Below, piece after piece: positions 1-8,471 of a stretch of DNA of 64,000 bases. The stretch spans positions 162,712-226,711 of the forward strand of contig NZ_JACJVP010000032.1 of the NCBI RefSeq assembly GCF_014212125.1, written 5' to 3'. This DNA comes from Cohnella nanjingensis (GTDB lineage Bacteria; Bacillota; Bacilli; Paenibacillales; Paenibacillaceae). A program made the translations under genes and the position numbers. The notes under the pieces were generated by a model. That model saw only the letters and a list, made by a program, of their open reading frames with translations, was not told the DNA's origin and searched no databases. Position 1 is the first letter of the stretch; each line of letters begins with the position of its first letter.

Positions 1-1
1 T

Positions 2-331
2 TCAGCCAACGAAGGCGGCACGATCGGCGCAACGATGGCCGCAAAAAATGCCGGAAAAGCAGGCAAAGTGGTTGTTTTCGGCACGGATGCAAGCGACCAA
101 CTGGTTTCCATGCTGAAGGACGGCGATAACGTTCTTCAGGCGATTACCGGACAAGATCCTTACGATATCGGATATAAAGCAATGGAACTGCTGATTAAAG
201 GCCTGAAAGGCGAAGATATTAGCGCAAGCAAAGGTAAAACGATCATCGTAGACGGCATCCTGCTCAGCCGTTCCAACCCGGATGGCATTGCCAAATTCGA
301 GGCTGATCTTAAAGCGAAAATGGGCAAGTAA
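2..331 (+). CDS. Sugar ABC transporter substrate-binding protein, C-terminal part (type 1 periplasmic binding fold)
   Basis: The reading frame is open from base 2 and lacks its start, so only about the last 109 residues are in the window. They show the end of a ribose/xylose-type binding protein: a VVVFGTDAS strand, an I/V-rich hinge region, the sequence YDIGYKAMELLIKGLKG and a short charged tail. Family knowledge places this lipoprotein outside the membrane, handing a sugar to a CUT2 permease. The matching ATPase and permease follow on the same strand, which supports the call. The substrate cannot be read from this fragment. Base composition is AT-richer than the DNA right of 7 kb. Confidence 0.85.
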   Translation, partial: SANEGGTIGATMAAKNAGKAGKVVVFGTDASDQLVSMLKDGDNVLQAITGQDPYDIGYKAMELLIKGLKGEDISASKGKTIIVDGILLSRSNPDGIAKFEADLKAKMGK

Positions 332-357
332 CATTGCCGTATCTCCATGAATGAACG

Positions 358-407
358 GGTTGTCCGGATCGCCGGTCTCTGACAGGGTATCTTGGATTCG
401 GGCAACC
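358..407 (+). promoter_or_regulatory. Possible long-loop hairpin between binding protein and ATPase genes
   Basis: GGTTGTCCG (358-366) can pair with CGGGCAACC (399-407) using one G-T wobble, enclosing about 32 bases. It sits in the 115-base gap after the binding-protein stop, where such operons often carry a structure that keeps the binding-protein mRNA more abundant. There is no T-run, so this is not a normal terminator. The large loop makes it a weak call. Confidence 0.3.
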
Positions 408-446
408 TGACATTGACATTATATAGAAAACTGCGAGGGAGAGCCC

Positions 447-1934
447 ATGAGCGTATTGGAGACGAACGGCATATCGAAGTTTTATCCCGGCACGGTAGCC
501 TTAAATCGAGTTTCCGTTTCGTTCGAGAGCGGGAAAGTGCATGCGCTCCTTGGAAAGAACGGTTCGGGAAAATCGACTTTGCTCAAAATTTTTTCAGGCG
601 CGGTCGAGCCTTCGCAAGGAGAAGTGATTTTGGACGGCGTACCCTTGAAGTTTCATGATCCGAGCGATGCGCTGACGAAGGGGATTGCAACGGTTTATCA
701 AGAACTGAGCCTTGTGCCCGGCTTGACCGTCGCAGAGAACATTTTTCTTGGTCGAATGCCGACGAAAGGCATGTTCGTGGATTGGAAAAAGACTTACGAG
801 ATGGCGGATAAGTTATTAAAAGAGCTTGGCGTAGACATTTCGGCAGATCGAATGGTGTCCGACTTGAGCGTCGGACAAGCGCAAATGATTGAAATCGTGA
901 AGGCGATGAGCTATAACCCGTCGGTGCTCCAACTGGACGAACCGACGTCCGCGTTAGCGAAAAACGAAATCGATTCCTTGTTTAAGATGATCCGGAAGTT
1001 AAAAGAGAAAAACGTCATCATTATCTACGTGACGCACCGGCTGCATGAGCTGTGGGAAATCGCGGATACGTGCACAGTATTGCGCGAAGGACACTATATC
1101 GGAAAATCATCGATGCAGGAATTGAAACGCAAGGAACTGATCGGCATGATGTTCGGCGAAGTAGAACTCCAAACGCGACCTACGGATTTGACGATAATGA
1201 ACGAGGTTGTTCTTGAAATAAAAGGGTTAACGCGTAAAAACAAATTCCAGGATGTCTCCTTTCAACTCCGAAAAGGCGAAATCGTCGGAATCGCGGGGAT
1301 GCTGGGTTCGGGCCGCACGGAGCTGCTGAAATCGATTTTCGGCGCGGATTCCTTCGACAGCGGAGAAATCTATTGCCATGGCAAACGTATGAAGTCTCCG
1401 ACCCCCGAAAAAATGAAAAAAGCCGGACTTGCTTATACGCCGGAAGATCGAAAGCATGAAGGGCTGATTCAAATCGCTTCGATCAAGGATAATTTGTGCA
1501 CGGCAAGTTTGAATTCCTTGGCGAAAGGTCCGTTTATTCGCAAAGAAGTCGAGTCCGAGTTCGTTCGAAGGCAAGTGGACGACCTGCAAATCAAGGTGGC
1601 GGACGTGACGCATCAAGTATCCTCTTTATCCGGAGGGAACCAGCAGAAGGTCGTTGTCGGCAATTGGTTAAACACGAAGCCAAGCATTATGTTTTTCGAC
1701 GAACCGACGCGCGGGATCGACGTTAACGCCAAGCAGCAAATTTTCCAGATCATATGGGAGCAGTCGCGTAAAGGCATTTCCAGCATCATGGTTTCATCGG
1801 AGCTCGAGGAACTGCTTGAAGTATGTCATCGCATTCTTATTTTAAGAAACGGCCGAATCGCCGGGGAATACGTTCCCGAAGACCTCACGATCGAAGAACT
1901 GTATGCGCTTAGCATGGGGGGAGAAGCATCTTGA
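447..1934 (+). CDS. CUT2-type sugar ABC transporter ATP-binding protein (RbsA/XylG/MglA family)
   Basis: A 495-residue protein with two ABC cassettes in tandem, the usual length and layout of RbsA-like subunits. The first cassette has a clear Walker A (GKNGSGKST, about residues 36-44), a signature region reading LSVGQAQ and a Walker B ending LDEPTSA. The second has the degenerate P-loop GMLGSGRTE typical of this family, then LSGGNQQK and FFDEPTRG. It hydrolyses ATP on the inner face of the membrane to drive sugar import through the next gene product. The start follows GAGGGAGAG. The gene overlaps the permease start by four bases, so the two are translationally coupled. Confidence 0.95.
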   Translation: MSVLETNGISKFYPGTVALNRVSVSFESGKVHALLGKNGSGKSTLLKIFSGAVEPSQGEVILDGVPLKFHDPSDALTKGIATVYQELSLVPGLTVAENIFLGRMPTKGMFVDWKKTYEMADKLLKELGVDISADRMVSDLSVGQAQMIEIVKAMSYNPSVLQLDEPTSALAKNEIDSLFKMIRKLKEKNVIIIYVTHRLHELWEIADTCTVLREGHYIGKSSMQELKRKELIGMMFGEVELQTRPTDLTIMNEVVLEIKGLTRKNKFQDVSFQLRKGEIVGIAGMLGSGRTELLKSIFGADSFDSGEIYCHGKRMKSPTPEKMKKAGLAYTPEDRKHEGLIQIASIKDNLCTASLNSLAKGPFIRKEVESEFVRRQVDDLQIKVADVTHQVSSLSGGNQQKVVVGNWLNTKPSIMFFDEPTRGIDVNAKQQIFQIIWEQSRKGISSIMVSSELEELLEVCHRILILRNGRIAGEYVPEDLTIEELYALSMGGEAS

Positions 1935-2941
1935 AATCTAGCATCGCGAATACAAAAGACAATTTGCCTCTTTTCTCTTCGGCAACGAAGAAAATGAGCA
2001 AACACGCCTTGGAAATCGTTCTGTTGCTCATTATCATTGTCATGACATTTGTGTCGAACGGCTTTCTTACGACGGACAATCTGCTGAACATTCTTAGGAA
2101 CATGGCTTTGCAAGGCTGCATCGCCTTTGGCATGACGATGGTCATCATCGCGGGCGAGATCGATCTTTCCATCGGTTCGACGGTTGCCTTAACGGGGGTC
2201 ATCGTCGGTCTGACTTCCGGCAAGCTTGCCGAGTCTGGCATCATGTCGTTGGATGTTGCCGTTATCGTAGGGATTCTGGTCTCGTTTATCATCGCCGGGC
2301 TGATCGGAATGTTCAATGGATGGCTGCTAACGAAATACAAGGTTCCTTCGTTTATTATTACGTTAGCGGTAATGAATATCGTATACGGCATTGCGGCGGT
2401 CATTTCCAAGGGATTCCCGGTTACGACATTGCCTTCGTGGTACAATGTACTGGGCGCGGGACAAATTTATAAGATCCCGGTTCCCGCTATCATTTTGCTT
2501 GCGGTCTTTGCCCTTATTTTCGTCGTGATGAATTATACCAAGTTCGGCCGTTCCGTTTACGCGGTCGGCGGCAACCCGGAATCCGCACGCTTATCCGGCA
2601 TTAACGTGAAGAAAGTCAAGATCGTTTGCATGATGGCCGTTCAGCTTTGCGCTGCGCTAAGCGGCGTACTCGTTTCCTCCCAGGTGATGTCCGGCTCCTT
2701 CAATTTCGGCAAAGGCTGGGAAATGATCGTCATCTCCTCGGTCATTATCGGGGGAACGAGCTTGTTCGGAGGGGTCGGCAAAGTATGGGGCACCTTTGTC
2801 GGTCTTATCTTTCTAGGCGTACTCATAAACGCCATGACGCTGCTCAACGTGAACGAATACATCCAGTATATCGTGCGCGGGTGCTTGATTCTGGCTGCCG
2901 TATTGGTGACGACGATTCAACTCATGAGAAGGCGAAGCTGA
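1931..2941 (+). CDS. CUT2-type sugar ABC transporter permease (RbsC family)
   Basis: A 336-residue, strongly hydrophobic protein with about ten predicted membrane segments. It contains the RbsC-like stretch GMTMVIIAGEIDLSIGS near residues 70-86 and GGTSLFGGVGKVWGT near residue 275. It forms the membrane channel for the sugar delivered by the upstream binding protein. The start is TTG at 1931, overlapping the TGA of the ATPase gene, with GGGGGGAG just upstream as ribosome binding site. The specificity of the family (ribose, xylose, galactose, autoinducer-2) cannot be resolved by eye. Confidence 0.93.
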   Translation: MKSSIANTKDNLPLFSSATKKMSKHALEIVLLLIIIVMTFVSNGFLTTDNLLNILRNMALQGCIAFGMTMVIIAGEIDLSIGSTVALTGVIVGLTSGKLAESGIMSLDVAVIVGILVSFIIAGLIGMFNGWLLTKYKVPSFIITLAVMNIVYGIAAVISKGFPVTTLPSWYNVLGAGQIYKIPVPAIILLAVFALIFVVMNYTKFGRSVYAVGGNPESARLSGINVKKVKIVCMMAVQLCAALSGVLVSSQVMSGSFNFGKGWEMIVISSVIIGGTSLFGGVGKVWGTFVGLIFLGVLINAMTLLNVNEYIQYIVRGCLILAAVLVTTIQLMRRRS

Positions 2942-2962
2942 ACCGTTCCATGCGGACGAATG

Positions 2963-2996
2963 ATCCCTTTTCCCTATGATTATAGGGTAAAGGGAT
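2963..2996 (+). terminator. 15-bp hairpin between permease and sensor kinase genes
   Basis: ATCCCTTTTCCCTAT (2963-2977) pairs with ATAGGGTAAAGGGAT (2982-2996) with one mismatch and a four-base loop. Only a short TGTT follows, so it may be a weak terminator or mRNA processing site that separates transporter from regulator expression. Confidence 0.5.
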
Positions 2997-3018
2997 TGTT
3001 CCATCTCCAGAGGAAGGA

Positions 3019-4845
3019 ATGAGGGGCATCTTTCGAAATATCGGTTTCCGGTTCAAGATGTTCGGCAGCATATTGATCGTAATCCTCGTTCCTTTGATTA
3101 TCGTAAGCGTCTTGCTTTACAAAAGATCCGAGCATTCCATTACGGAACAAACTTCCAAGGTCGTCATCAGCAGTATCGGGTTTGCCGTTCAAAATATCGA
3201 TTCCGCGTTGGACAACGTTACCGGAATGAGCAAGCTCATCTTATCGGACAGCCGTCTGCGCTCGCTTGCGGAACAAGAAACGCAACTGGCGCCGGAGAAG
3301 AAAAACGAAAAGTACGCAGGGCTTCTCGATCTCCTCGGCTTTATCATTATACGGATCAAAACGATGAACATCATGGAAGGCATCGATTCCTTCGATCTCT
3401 ATTTGACTCATCAGAATGCGCTCATCGATTCGAAGTCGACTTATTATGAAAACGTGGATACGAATAACGTTGATTTCGTCAAATACGCCCGACAAACGGA
3501 CGGCGTTGAACGTTGGTTCGTCTCGACGCCCGTCGATTACTATACGTTAAACCGAATCAAGTCCCGTTTGGAATCCGATAAACAGATCACGTACAACAAG
3601 GTATTAAAAGACGGGAACGACCGAACGATTGCCGTATTGGCCGCAAACGTAAACGTATCGTACATTAGCGACTATTACCGGAAAATCCAAAGAGGCGTTC
3701 CCGGGGATTTCGTTGTTCTGGATGAAGACGCGAACGTCGTGGCGTACTCGGACAAAAGCGTTTTGGGAGCGAAAACCGATCTCAACTCCCGGATTAACGA
3801 GCAAATTCGTCGATTAGGACGAGACAGCGGAAGTTTTTTTATTGATGGCCGAAAGCAATTTGTCGTGTATTCCATTTCCCAATATACGCAGTGGAGATAC
3901 GTCGTTGTAATACCCGCGTCCGAAATTTTGGGGAAAGTGTTCGAATTGAGACAGTTTCTCCTTGTGCTGGTCTCGATCACGGCGTTATTAATATTCGGAG
4001 TCACTTACTTCATGTCTCATCTGTTTTACAAACCGTTGCTGAAGCTTGTGAAGGCCATGCAAAAGATCGAAAACCGGAATTTGGATTTCCGGATTAACGA
4101 CAACCGCAAAGACGAGTTCAGACGCGTGTACCAAGGATTCAACGACATGGCCGGCGAGCTGAGGGTGCTCGTCAAGGACTTGGCGAACGAGAAAATCTTA
4201 AAGCAGGAAGCGGAAATCAAGCTGCTGCAGGCGCAAATCAATCCGCATTTTTTGTACAATACGCTCGATTCCATCTACAGCATCGCGAAAATCAATAAAG
4301 TCGAAGAAATATCGCAAATGGTAGCCGCTTTATCCAAGTTTTTCAGAATCAGCCTGAGCGGCGGCAGAGAGATGGTGACGTTAAAAGAAGCGGTGAGCTT
4401 GGTCGTCAATTATCTAACGATTTTAAATATTCGTTATCGAGGGGAAATCAGCTTCCGCATCGACTTGCCCGATGAGCTTGCAGACTGCCCGGTACCTAAA
4501 TTGCTCCTTCAACCGATCGTTGAGAACGCTGTCTACCACGGCATCGAAAAAAAGAAGGGACAGGGACATATCTCCGTTACGGCTTCTTCCGATCAAGGAC
4601 GTTTGCGCCTGATCGTCGAAGACAACGGCATCGGCATGAGCGCGGACAAGTTAAAAGAACTGAGGGAATCTATCGAATCGGGATCGAAGGACGGGGCAAC
4701 CAGTTTTGCGTTGAGAAATATATACCGGCAAATTCGGCTGAAATACGGGACGGATTACGGCATCGAGATCGAGAGCGCGTATGGCAAAGGAACGAAAGCG
4801 ACCGTAGAAATCCCGATTCTACCTAAAGAGGTGTTGTCCGAATGA
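3019..4845 (+). CDS. YesM-type membrane sensor histidine kinase
   Basis: A 608-residue kinase of the His_kinase (PF06580) class. One membrane helix lies at about residues 14-36, a large extracellular sensing part follows, then a second helix at about 311-335 and a HAMP segment. The phosphoacceptor is His about 410 in the motif QINPHFLYNTLDS. The N-box (LLLQPIVENAVYHG) is near 493 and the G-box (VEDNGIGMS) near 532. It probably senses a sugar, directly or through the binding protein, and phosphorylates the regulator encoded next with an ATGA overlap. Its position after a sugar transporter suggests it controls that operon. Confidence 0.93.
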   Translation: MRGIFRNIGFRFKMFGSILIVILVPLIIVSVLLYKRSEHSITEQTSKVVISSIGFAVQNIDSALDNVTGMSKLILSDSRLRSLAEQETQLAPEKKNEKYAGLLDLLGFIIIRIKTMNIMEGIDSFDLYLTHQNALIDSKSTYYENVDTNNVDFVKYARQTDGVERWFVSTPVDYYTLNRIKSRLESDKQITYNKVLKDGNDRTIAVLAANVNVSYISDYYRKIQRGVPGDFVVLDEDANVVAYSDKSVLGAKTDLNSRINEQIRRLGRDSGSFFIDGRKQFVVYSISQYTQWRYVVVIPASEILGKVFELRQFLLVLVSITALLIFGVTYFMSHLFYKPLLKLVKAMQKIENRNLDFRINDNRKDEFRRVYQGFNDMAGELRVLVKDLANEKILKQEAEIKLLQAQINPHFLYNTLDSIYSIAKINKVEEISQMVAALSKFFRISLSGGREMVTLKEAVSLVVNYLTILNIRYRGEISFRIDLPDELADCPVPKLLLQPIVENAVYHGIEKKKGQGHISVTASSDQGRLRLIVEDNGIGMSADKLKELRESIESGSKDGATSFALRNIYRQIRLKYGTDYGIEIESAYGKGTKATVEIPILPKEVLSE

Positions 4846-6440
4846 CTTCGATGATCGTCGTCGACGATGAAGTGTGGATTCGAGAGAGACTGATCCATAC
4901 GGTTGATTGGAAGGATCTCGGGATTGGCGAGATTCACGAAGCGAGCTGCGGCGAAGAAGCGCTCGAGAAGGCGCTTCTGTTCGAGCCCGATCTGATGTTG
5001 ACGGATATCCGCATGCCCAATATGGGAGGACTCGAATTAATTCAAAACTTAAGAGATCAAGGGCTTCACACGAAAGCGATCATTATCAGCGGCTACAGCG
5101 ATTTCGAATACGCCAAAAAAGCGGTTTCGCTCGGGGCGTTCGACTACATTCTGAAACCGGTGGAGGACGATGATTTGCTTCAAGTCGTCGGAAAATGTCT
5201 GGAGCAGATTCAGATCGAAAAGAAAAAGGAAGAGCTCCTGCAAAAGGCGGATACGCAAGTCAACAAAAGGCTGCCCTTGCTGAAAGAAATGTTGTATGTC
5301 GACTTGATCAACGGCAAGGTTCAAGACGAACAACAATTTCGCGGAACGTTAATCGACTTTCAGATCGGCAATACGAACCTTAACCATGTTTGCGTTATCT
5401 TTCAAATTCAGTCGCCCGACAAATCGTTAGATGCTTGGAACACCGAATTCGTGCAATTCGTCGTACGCAATTTAGCCAGAGACCATCTTCAACCATTCAG
5501 CGACAACGATATCGTGTTAACGCATTCCGGAGAGACGGTAGCTATCGTCTCGTCGATCCAAGACAGGGAAGCGATTCGTCGGCATATTGACTCCGTAAGG
5601 AGAGAGATCGATCGATTCGTTCACAAAATTTCCGGCTGTTCGATCGATGTGGGGATCGGGGAATCATGTACCGACATCCGGGATATTTCCAGATCATATC
5701 GGAATGCCAAGCATTCGTTGCTGCTAAGCGGTTTTCCGGCCGCGGATAACATCACTGCCGCGAAGAAGCCGGTGAGATTGGAGGCCTATAAACATTACGA
5801 CATTGAAGCGCTTGTCAATTTGGTGAAATTGGGCGATAAGGAAGCGGCGTTAGCCAATTTGGAGCGGTTCGTGGCGGCCAATCCGCTCATCGATCCGACT
5901 GAATTGAAGTTTATTTTCATTCATATCATCAACGCGATCACGAGAACGGCAATCGAAGGCAAACATTCCATCGAAGATTTTTCAAGGTTCAGCCTGCAAT
6001 TTTTCGAATTGCTGCAGCGAGCGCAATGCTTGCGGGAGATCCGGCAGTTGCTTGAAGAAGCGCTATTGATCATCATTGCTTACATGGAAAGGACGCAACA
6101 GAAGAAAACGCGAAAAGTGATCGAAAACATCGTGCGATATATGGAGGCTCACTATAACGAACCGATTAATTTGAATGTCATTTCCAAAAAATTCTTTATG
6201 AATGCTTCGTATTTAAGCAAAATCTTCAAAGAGGAAATGAACGTTCCGTTCAGCAGATATCTCATGGAATATCGGGTGAGCAAGGCGGCCGAACTTATGA
6301 GAGACCCGACGATAAAGATTTATGAAATCGCGAGCATCGTCGGCTATGACGATATCCCTTATTTCACGAAAACGTTCAAGTCGATCAAGGGCGTCACTCC
6401 AGTGCAGTACCGGGAAAAGCTAGCAGCTGACAGTAAATAA
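4842..6440 (+). CDS. YesN-type response regulator with AraC HTH output
   Basis: A 532-residue protein. The N-terminal receiver domain (about 1-120) has acidic pair D8-D9, phosphoacceptor D55 in MLTDIRMPN and the conserved Lys in YILKPVEDDD. A long middle region of unassigned fold follows. The last 100 residues are an AraC/XylS double HTH, with NASYLSKIFKEEMNVPFSRYL and VGYDDIPYFTKTFKSIKGVTPVQYR. The start ATG overlaps the kinase stop. It is expected to bind near the transporter promoter, which lies left of this window. Confidence 0.93.
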   Translation: MTSMIVVDDEVWIRERLIHTVDWKDLGIGEIHEASCGEEALEKALLFEPDLMLTDIRMPNMGGLELIQNLRDQGLHTKAIIISGYSDFEYAKKAVSLGAFDYILKPVEDDDLLQVVGKCLEQIQIEKKKEELLQKADTQVNKRLPLLKEMLYVDLINGKVQDEQQFRGTLIDFQIGNTNLNHVCVIFQIQSPDKSLDAWNTEFVQFVVRNLARDHLQPFSDNDIVLTHSGETVAIVSSIQDREAIRRHIDSVRREIDRFVHKISGCSIDVGIGESCTDIRDISRSYRNAKHSLLLSGFPAADNITAAKKPVRLEAYKHYDIEALVNLVKLGDKEAALANLERFVAANPLIDPTELKFIFIHIINAITRTAIEGKHSIEDFSRFSLQFFELLQRAQCLREIRQLLEEALLIIIAYMERTQQKKTRKVIENIVRYMEAHYNEPINLNVISKKFFMNASYLSKIFKEEMNVPFSRYLMEYRVSKAAELMRDPTIKIYEIASIVGYDDIPYFTKTFKSIKGVTPVQYREKLAADSK

Positions 6441-6484
6441 CGATCGAACAACGCCATATGAATCGGAATAAATGAATATGGAAC

Positions 6485-6515
6485 AGCCCTCTTCGCAAGA
6501 AGAGGGCTAATCTTA
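6485..6515 (+). terminator. Rho-independent terminator after the YesM/YesN pair
   Basis: AGCCCTCTT (6485-6493) pairs perfectly with AAGAGGGCT (6500-6508) around a six-base loop and is followed by the T-rich AATCTTATTT. It ends the left-hand operon. Confidence 0.8.
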
Positions 6516-6532
6516 TTTGCGCCGCCATTCGA

Positions 6533-6640
6533 TTATGCTTTTACAGCCCCGAGAGTGAGCCCTTTGACGAAATATTTTTGCAGCAGGGGATATGCCAATA
6601 TGATTGGCCCGATGGAAAGGATACAAGTGGCCGAAACGGA
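6533..6640 (-). pseudogene. 3' remnant of a carbohydrate ABC permease gene
   Basis: On the minus strand this stretch encodes about 35 residues reading ILSIGPIILAYPLLQKY and then FVKGLTLGAVKA before a TAA stop. That is the canonical C-terminal end of YtcP/LplC-type sugar permeases (family pattern GPI..YP.LQKYFVKG...GAVKG). Upstream of about 6640 the frame no longer resembles a permease and is only the antisense of the neighbouring amidohydrolase fragment. The 5' ~250 codons are therefore missing. There is no start or ribosome binding site for the fragment. Confidence 0.8.
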
Positions 6641-7072
6641 CTGACGTTCGACGTCGTCGTATTCCCTAACCATTTGAATCTGGTTCCGCTGCTGTCGGAG
6701 AAGTTTCCTAATCTTCGTATCGTTATCGATCATCTGGCCAAACCGCCGTTCGGATCGGACGGTTGGGAGGAATGGGCACGGCAGTTAAAGCAAGCGGCGG
6801 AAAATCCGAACGTGTTCGCCAAATTGTCCGGTTTGAACACGGCTGCCGGCAACGGCTGGTCCGCAGAGGTGCTGCGGCCGTGCATCGCCTATGCGATGGA
6901 CGTCTTTGGCGCGGAACGGTTAATGTTCGGGAGCGATTGGCCGGTGGCCATATTGAACGGCAGTTATGACGAAGTATGGGAAGAAACCCATCTGGCCTTG
7001 TCGGAATTTGCCGCATCGGAAAGAGCCGCCGTTTTTGGAGGCACGGCAGCCCGGTTTTATCGGATTCCTTAG
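6640..7072 (+). pseudogene. 3' half of an amidohydrolase gene (fuconolactonase / PDC hydrolase type)
   Basis: From about 6640 the plus strand encodes about 144 residues matching the second half of COG3618-type TIM-barrel amidohydrolases. It includes LRIVIDHLAKPPF, a VFAKLSGL strand and the strongly diagnostic AERLMFGSDWPV, whose Asp is the metal/catalytic residue. It ends with the usual GGTAARFYRI tail. Full-length relatives have about 280 residues, so the N-terminal half with the first metal-binding HxH is absent. The in-frame ATG at 6578 lies inside the antisense permease remnant and is not a genuine start. The fragment is almost certainly non-functional. Confidence 0.8.
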
Positions 7073-7091
7073 ATATACACCGAATACCTAC

Positions 7092-7120
7092 GGCCAGGCA
7101 GAGAACCTGGCCTTTTTTTT
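7092..7120 (+). terminator. Rho-independent terminator after the amidohydrolase fragment
   Basis: GGCCAGG (7092-7098) pairs with CCTGGCC (7106-7112), followed by eight T residues. A typical strong terminator, evidently inherited from the intact amidohydrolase gene. Confidence 0.9.
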
Positions 7121-7413
7121 GGCTTGCCTATTAATCTATTGATTTCGTTATTGCCGCCCATCGTCGTTTTAGATAAACAATCGGTTTCTGAGCTAAAGAT
7201 CGCGCCGACCTGGTATTCTATACTTATAAATAACGCCGGTCCGGGAGACGTCCCGGCAGGCGAGATGGCGCTGTCCGATGCGTTTCCCGTCGCCCATCTG
7301 CGCACCGCGGACCGGATCGAGCTGACGCGCCCCCAACCCAATACTATGCCCCGAATATCCGTACGCGTCGGGATGGCGAAGATACGGGCGGAGCGTAAAA
7401 GGAGAGATAGTCG
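7121..7413. other. Non-coding gap upstream of the dehydrogenase
   Basis: An open frame of 97 codons exists here (7124-7417) but has no ribosome binding site and an implausible composition, so I do not call it. A TATACT hexamer at 7219-7224 followed by an AT-rich stretch may be a -10 element for the dehydrogenase gene. No convincing -35 was found. Confidence 0.3.
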
Positions 7414-8421
7414 ATGAACAACAAGCAAATCGTATTCGAGGCGCCATGGCGGGTCGAGGTGCGGGAGACGCCGATTGCGACGGGCGGACTCGGCGCGCAT
7501 GAGGTGTTGGTAAAGAAGAAGTATACGCTGATCAGCCCGGGAACCGAACTGGCGTGCCTGTCGGGGCGGGAAGGGTGGTTCGGCATGCCGGGCGTGCCCG
7601 GCTACGCAGCCGTGAGCGAGATCGTCGAAGTCGGCAGCGGGGTGAAGGACTTCAGCGCCGGCGACCTGGTCTTCCATTACGGCGACCACTCGGCCTATCA
7701 GGTCGTCCCGGCGAACGGCGTGTTCCTGCGCGCGCCGCAGAACGTGCCGCCTACGTGGATCCCGTTCGCGCGGATGGCGACGGTCGCGTTCACTTCGATT
7801 CGGGTGTCGAACATCGAGCTGGGCGACGCCGTCGTCGTGACCGGGCTGGGTCTCATCGGCAATATGGCGTCTCAGCTGGCCAAGCTGCAGGGCGCGTCCG
7901 TGTACGGCATCGATCTGTCGCAGCGTCGTCTGCAGTTGGCCGAGGAGACCGGGATCGACGCGGCGCTGCATCCGGATCGCGCAGACGTCCGCGAAGCGAT
8001 CCTGCAGCGGACGAACGGCGAAGGCGCGTCCGCGCTGATCGAAGCGACGGGCGTGCCGAAGGCTGCCGTCGACAACTTGCCGCTCCTCGCGAAGTACGGC
8101 GAGCTGATCCTGCTCGGCAGTCCGCGCGGGGAATATCAGACCAACGTGACGGAACTGCTCAATTACGTTCATCTGATCAACTATGGCAGCATCTCCATCC
8201 GGGGAGCGCACGAATGGCGCTTCCCGGTCGCGCGGGACCCGTTCGTCAAGCACTCGCTCGTGCGGAATTCGCAGATCGTCTTCGACTTGATGGCAAATCG
8301 GCAGCTGAAGATCGAGCCGCTGATCAGCCACGTGCTCCGGCCGGAGCAGGCGGCGGAGGCGTATGAGGGCTTAAGGAACGATAAAGAGCGTTACGCCGGC
8401 GTCCTGTTCGACTGGGCCTAA
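7414..8421 (+). CDS. Medium-chain dehydrogenase/reductase, zinc-poor type
   Basis: A 335-residue MDR-superfamily oxidoreductase. The N-terminal GroES-like domain reads LISPGTELACLSG and lacks the Cys and GHE motif of the usual catalytic zinc site, as in MDR subgroups acting on sugars or quinones without classical zinc chemistry. The nucleotide-binding domain shows VVVTGLGLIGNMASQLAK near residue 140, followed by an acidic residue at the end of the second strand (GIDLSQRR), favouring NAD over NADP. It starts at ATG 7414 after AAAGGAGAG. It stands alone between a dead gene and a convergent two-component system. The substrate is unknown. Confidence 0.8.
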   Translation: MNNKQIVFEAPWRVEVRETPIATGGLGAHEVLVKKKYTLISPGTELACLSGREGWFGMPGVPGYAAVSEIVEVGSGVKDFSAGDLVFHYGDHSAYQVVPANGVFLRAPQNVPPTWIPFARMATVAFTSIRVSNIELGDAVVVTGLGLIGNMASQLAKLQGASVYGIDLSQRRLQLAEETGIDAALHPDRADVREAILQRTNGEGASALIEATGVPKAAVDNLPLLAKYGELILLGSPRGEYQTNVTELLNYVHLINYGSISIRGAHEWRFPVARDPFVKHSLVRNSQIVFDLMANRQLKIEPLISHVLRPEQAAEAYEGLRNDKERYAGVLFDWA

Positions 8422-8471
8422 GCGGGAGGGACGCTTCGGTACGGATGCGGCGAAGAGAAGACTGCTCCGAT

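Noticed and set aside
7124..7417. A 97-codon frame upstream of the dehydrogenase
   Set aside because: No ribosome binding site, no recognisable protein character, and it ends in the dehydrogenase start region.
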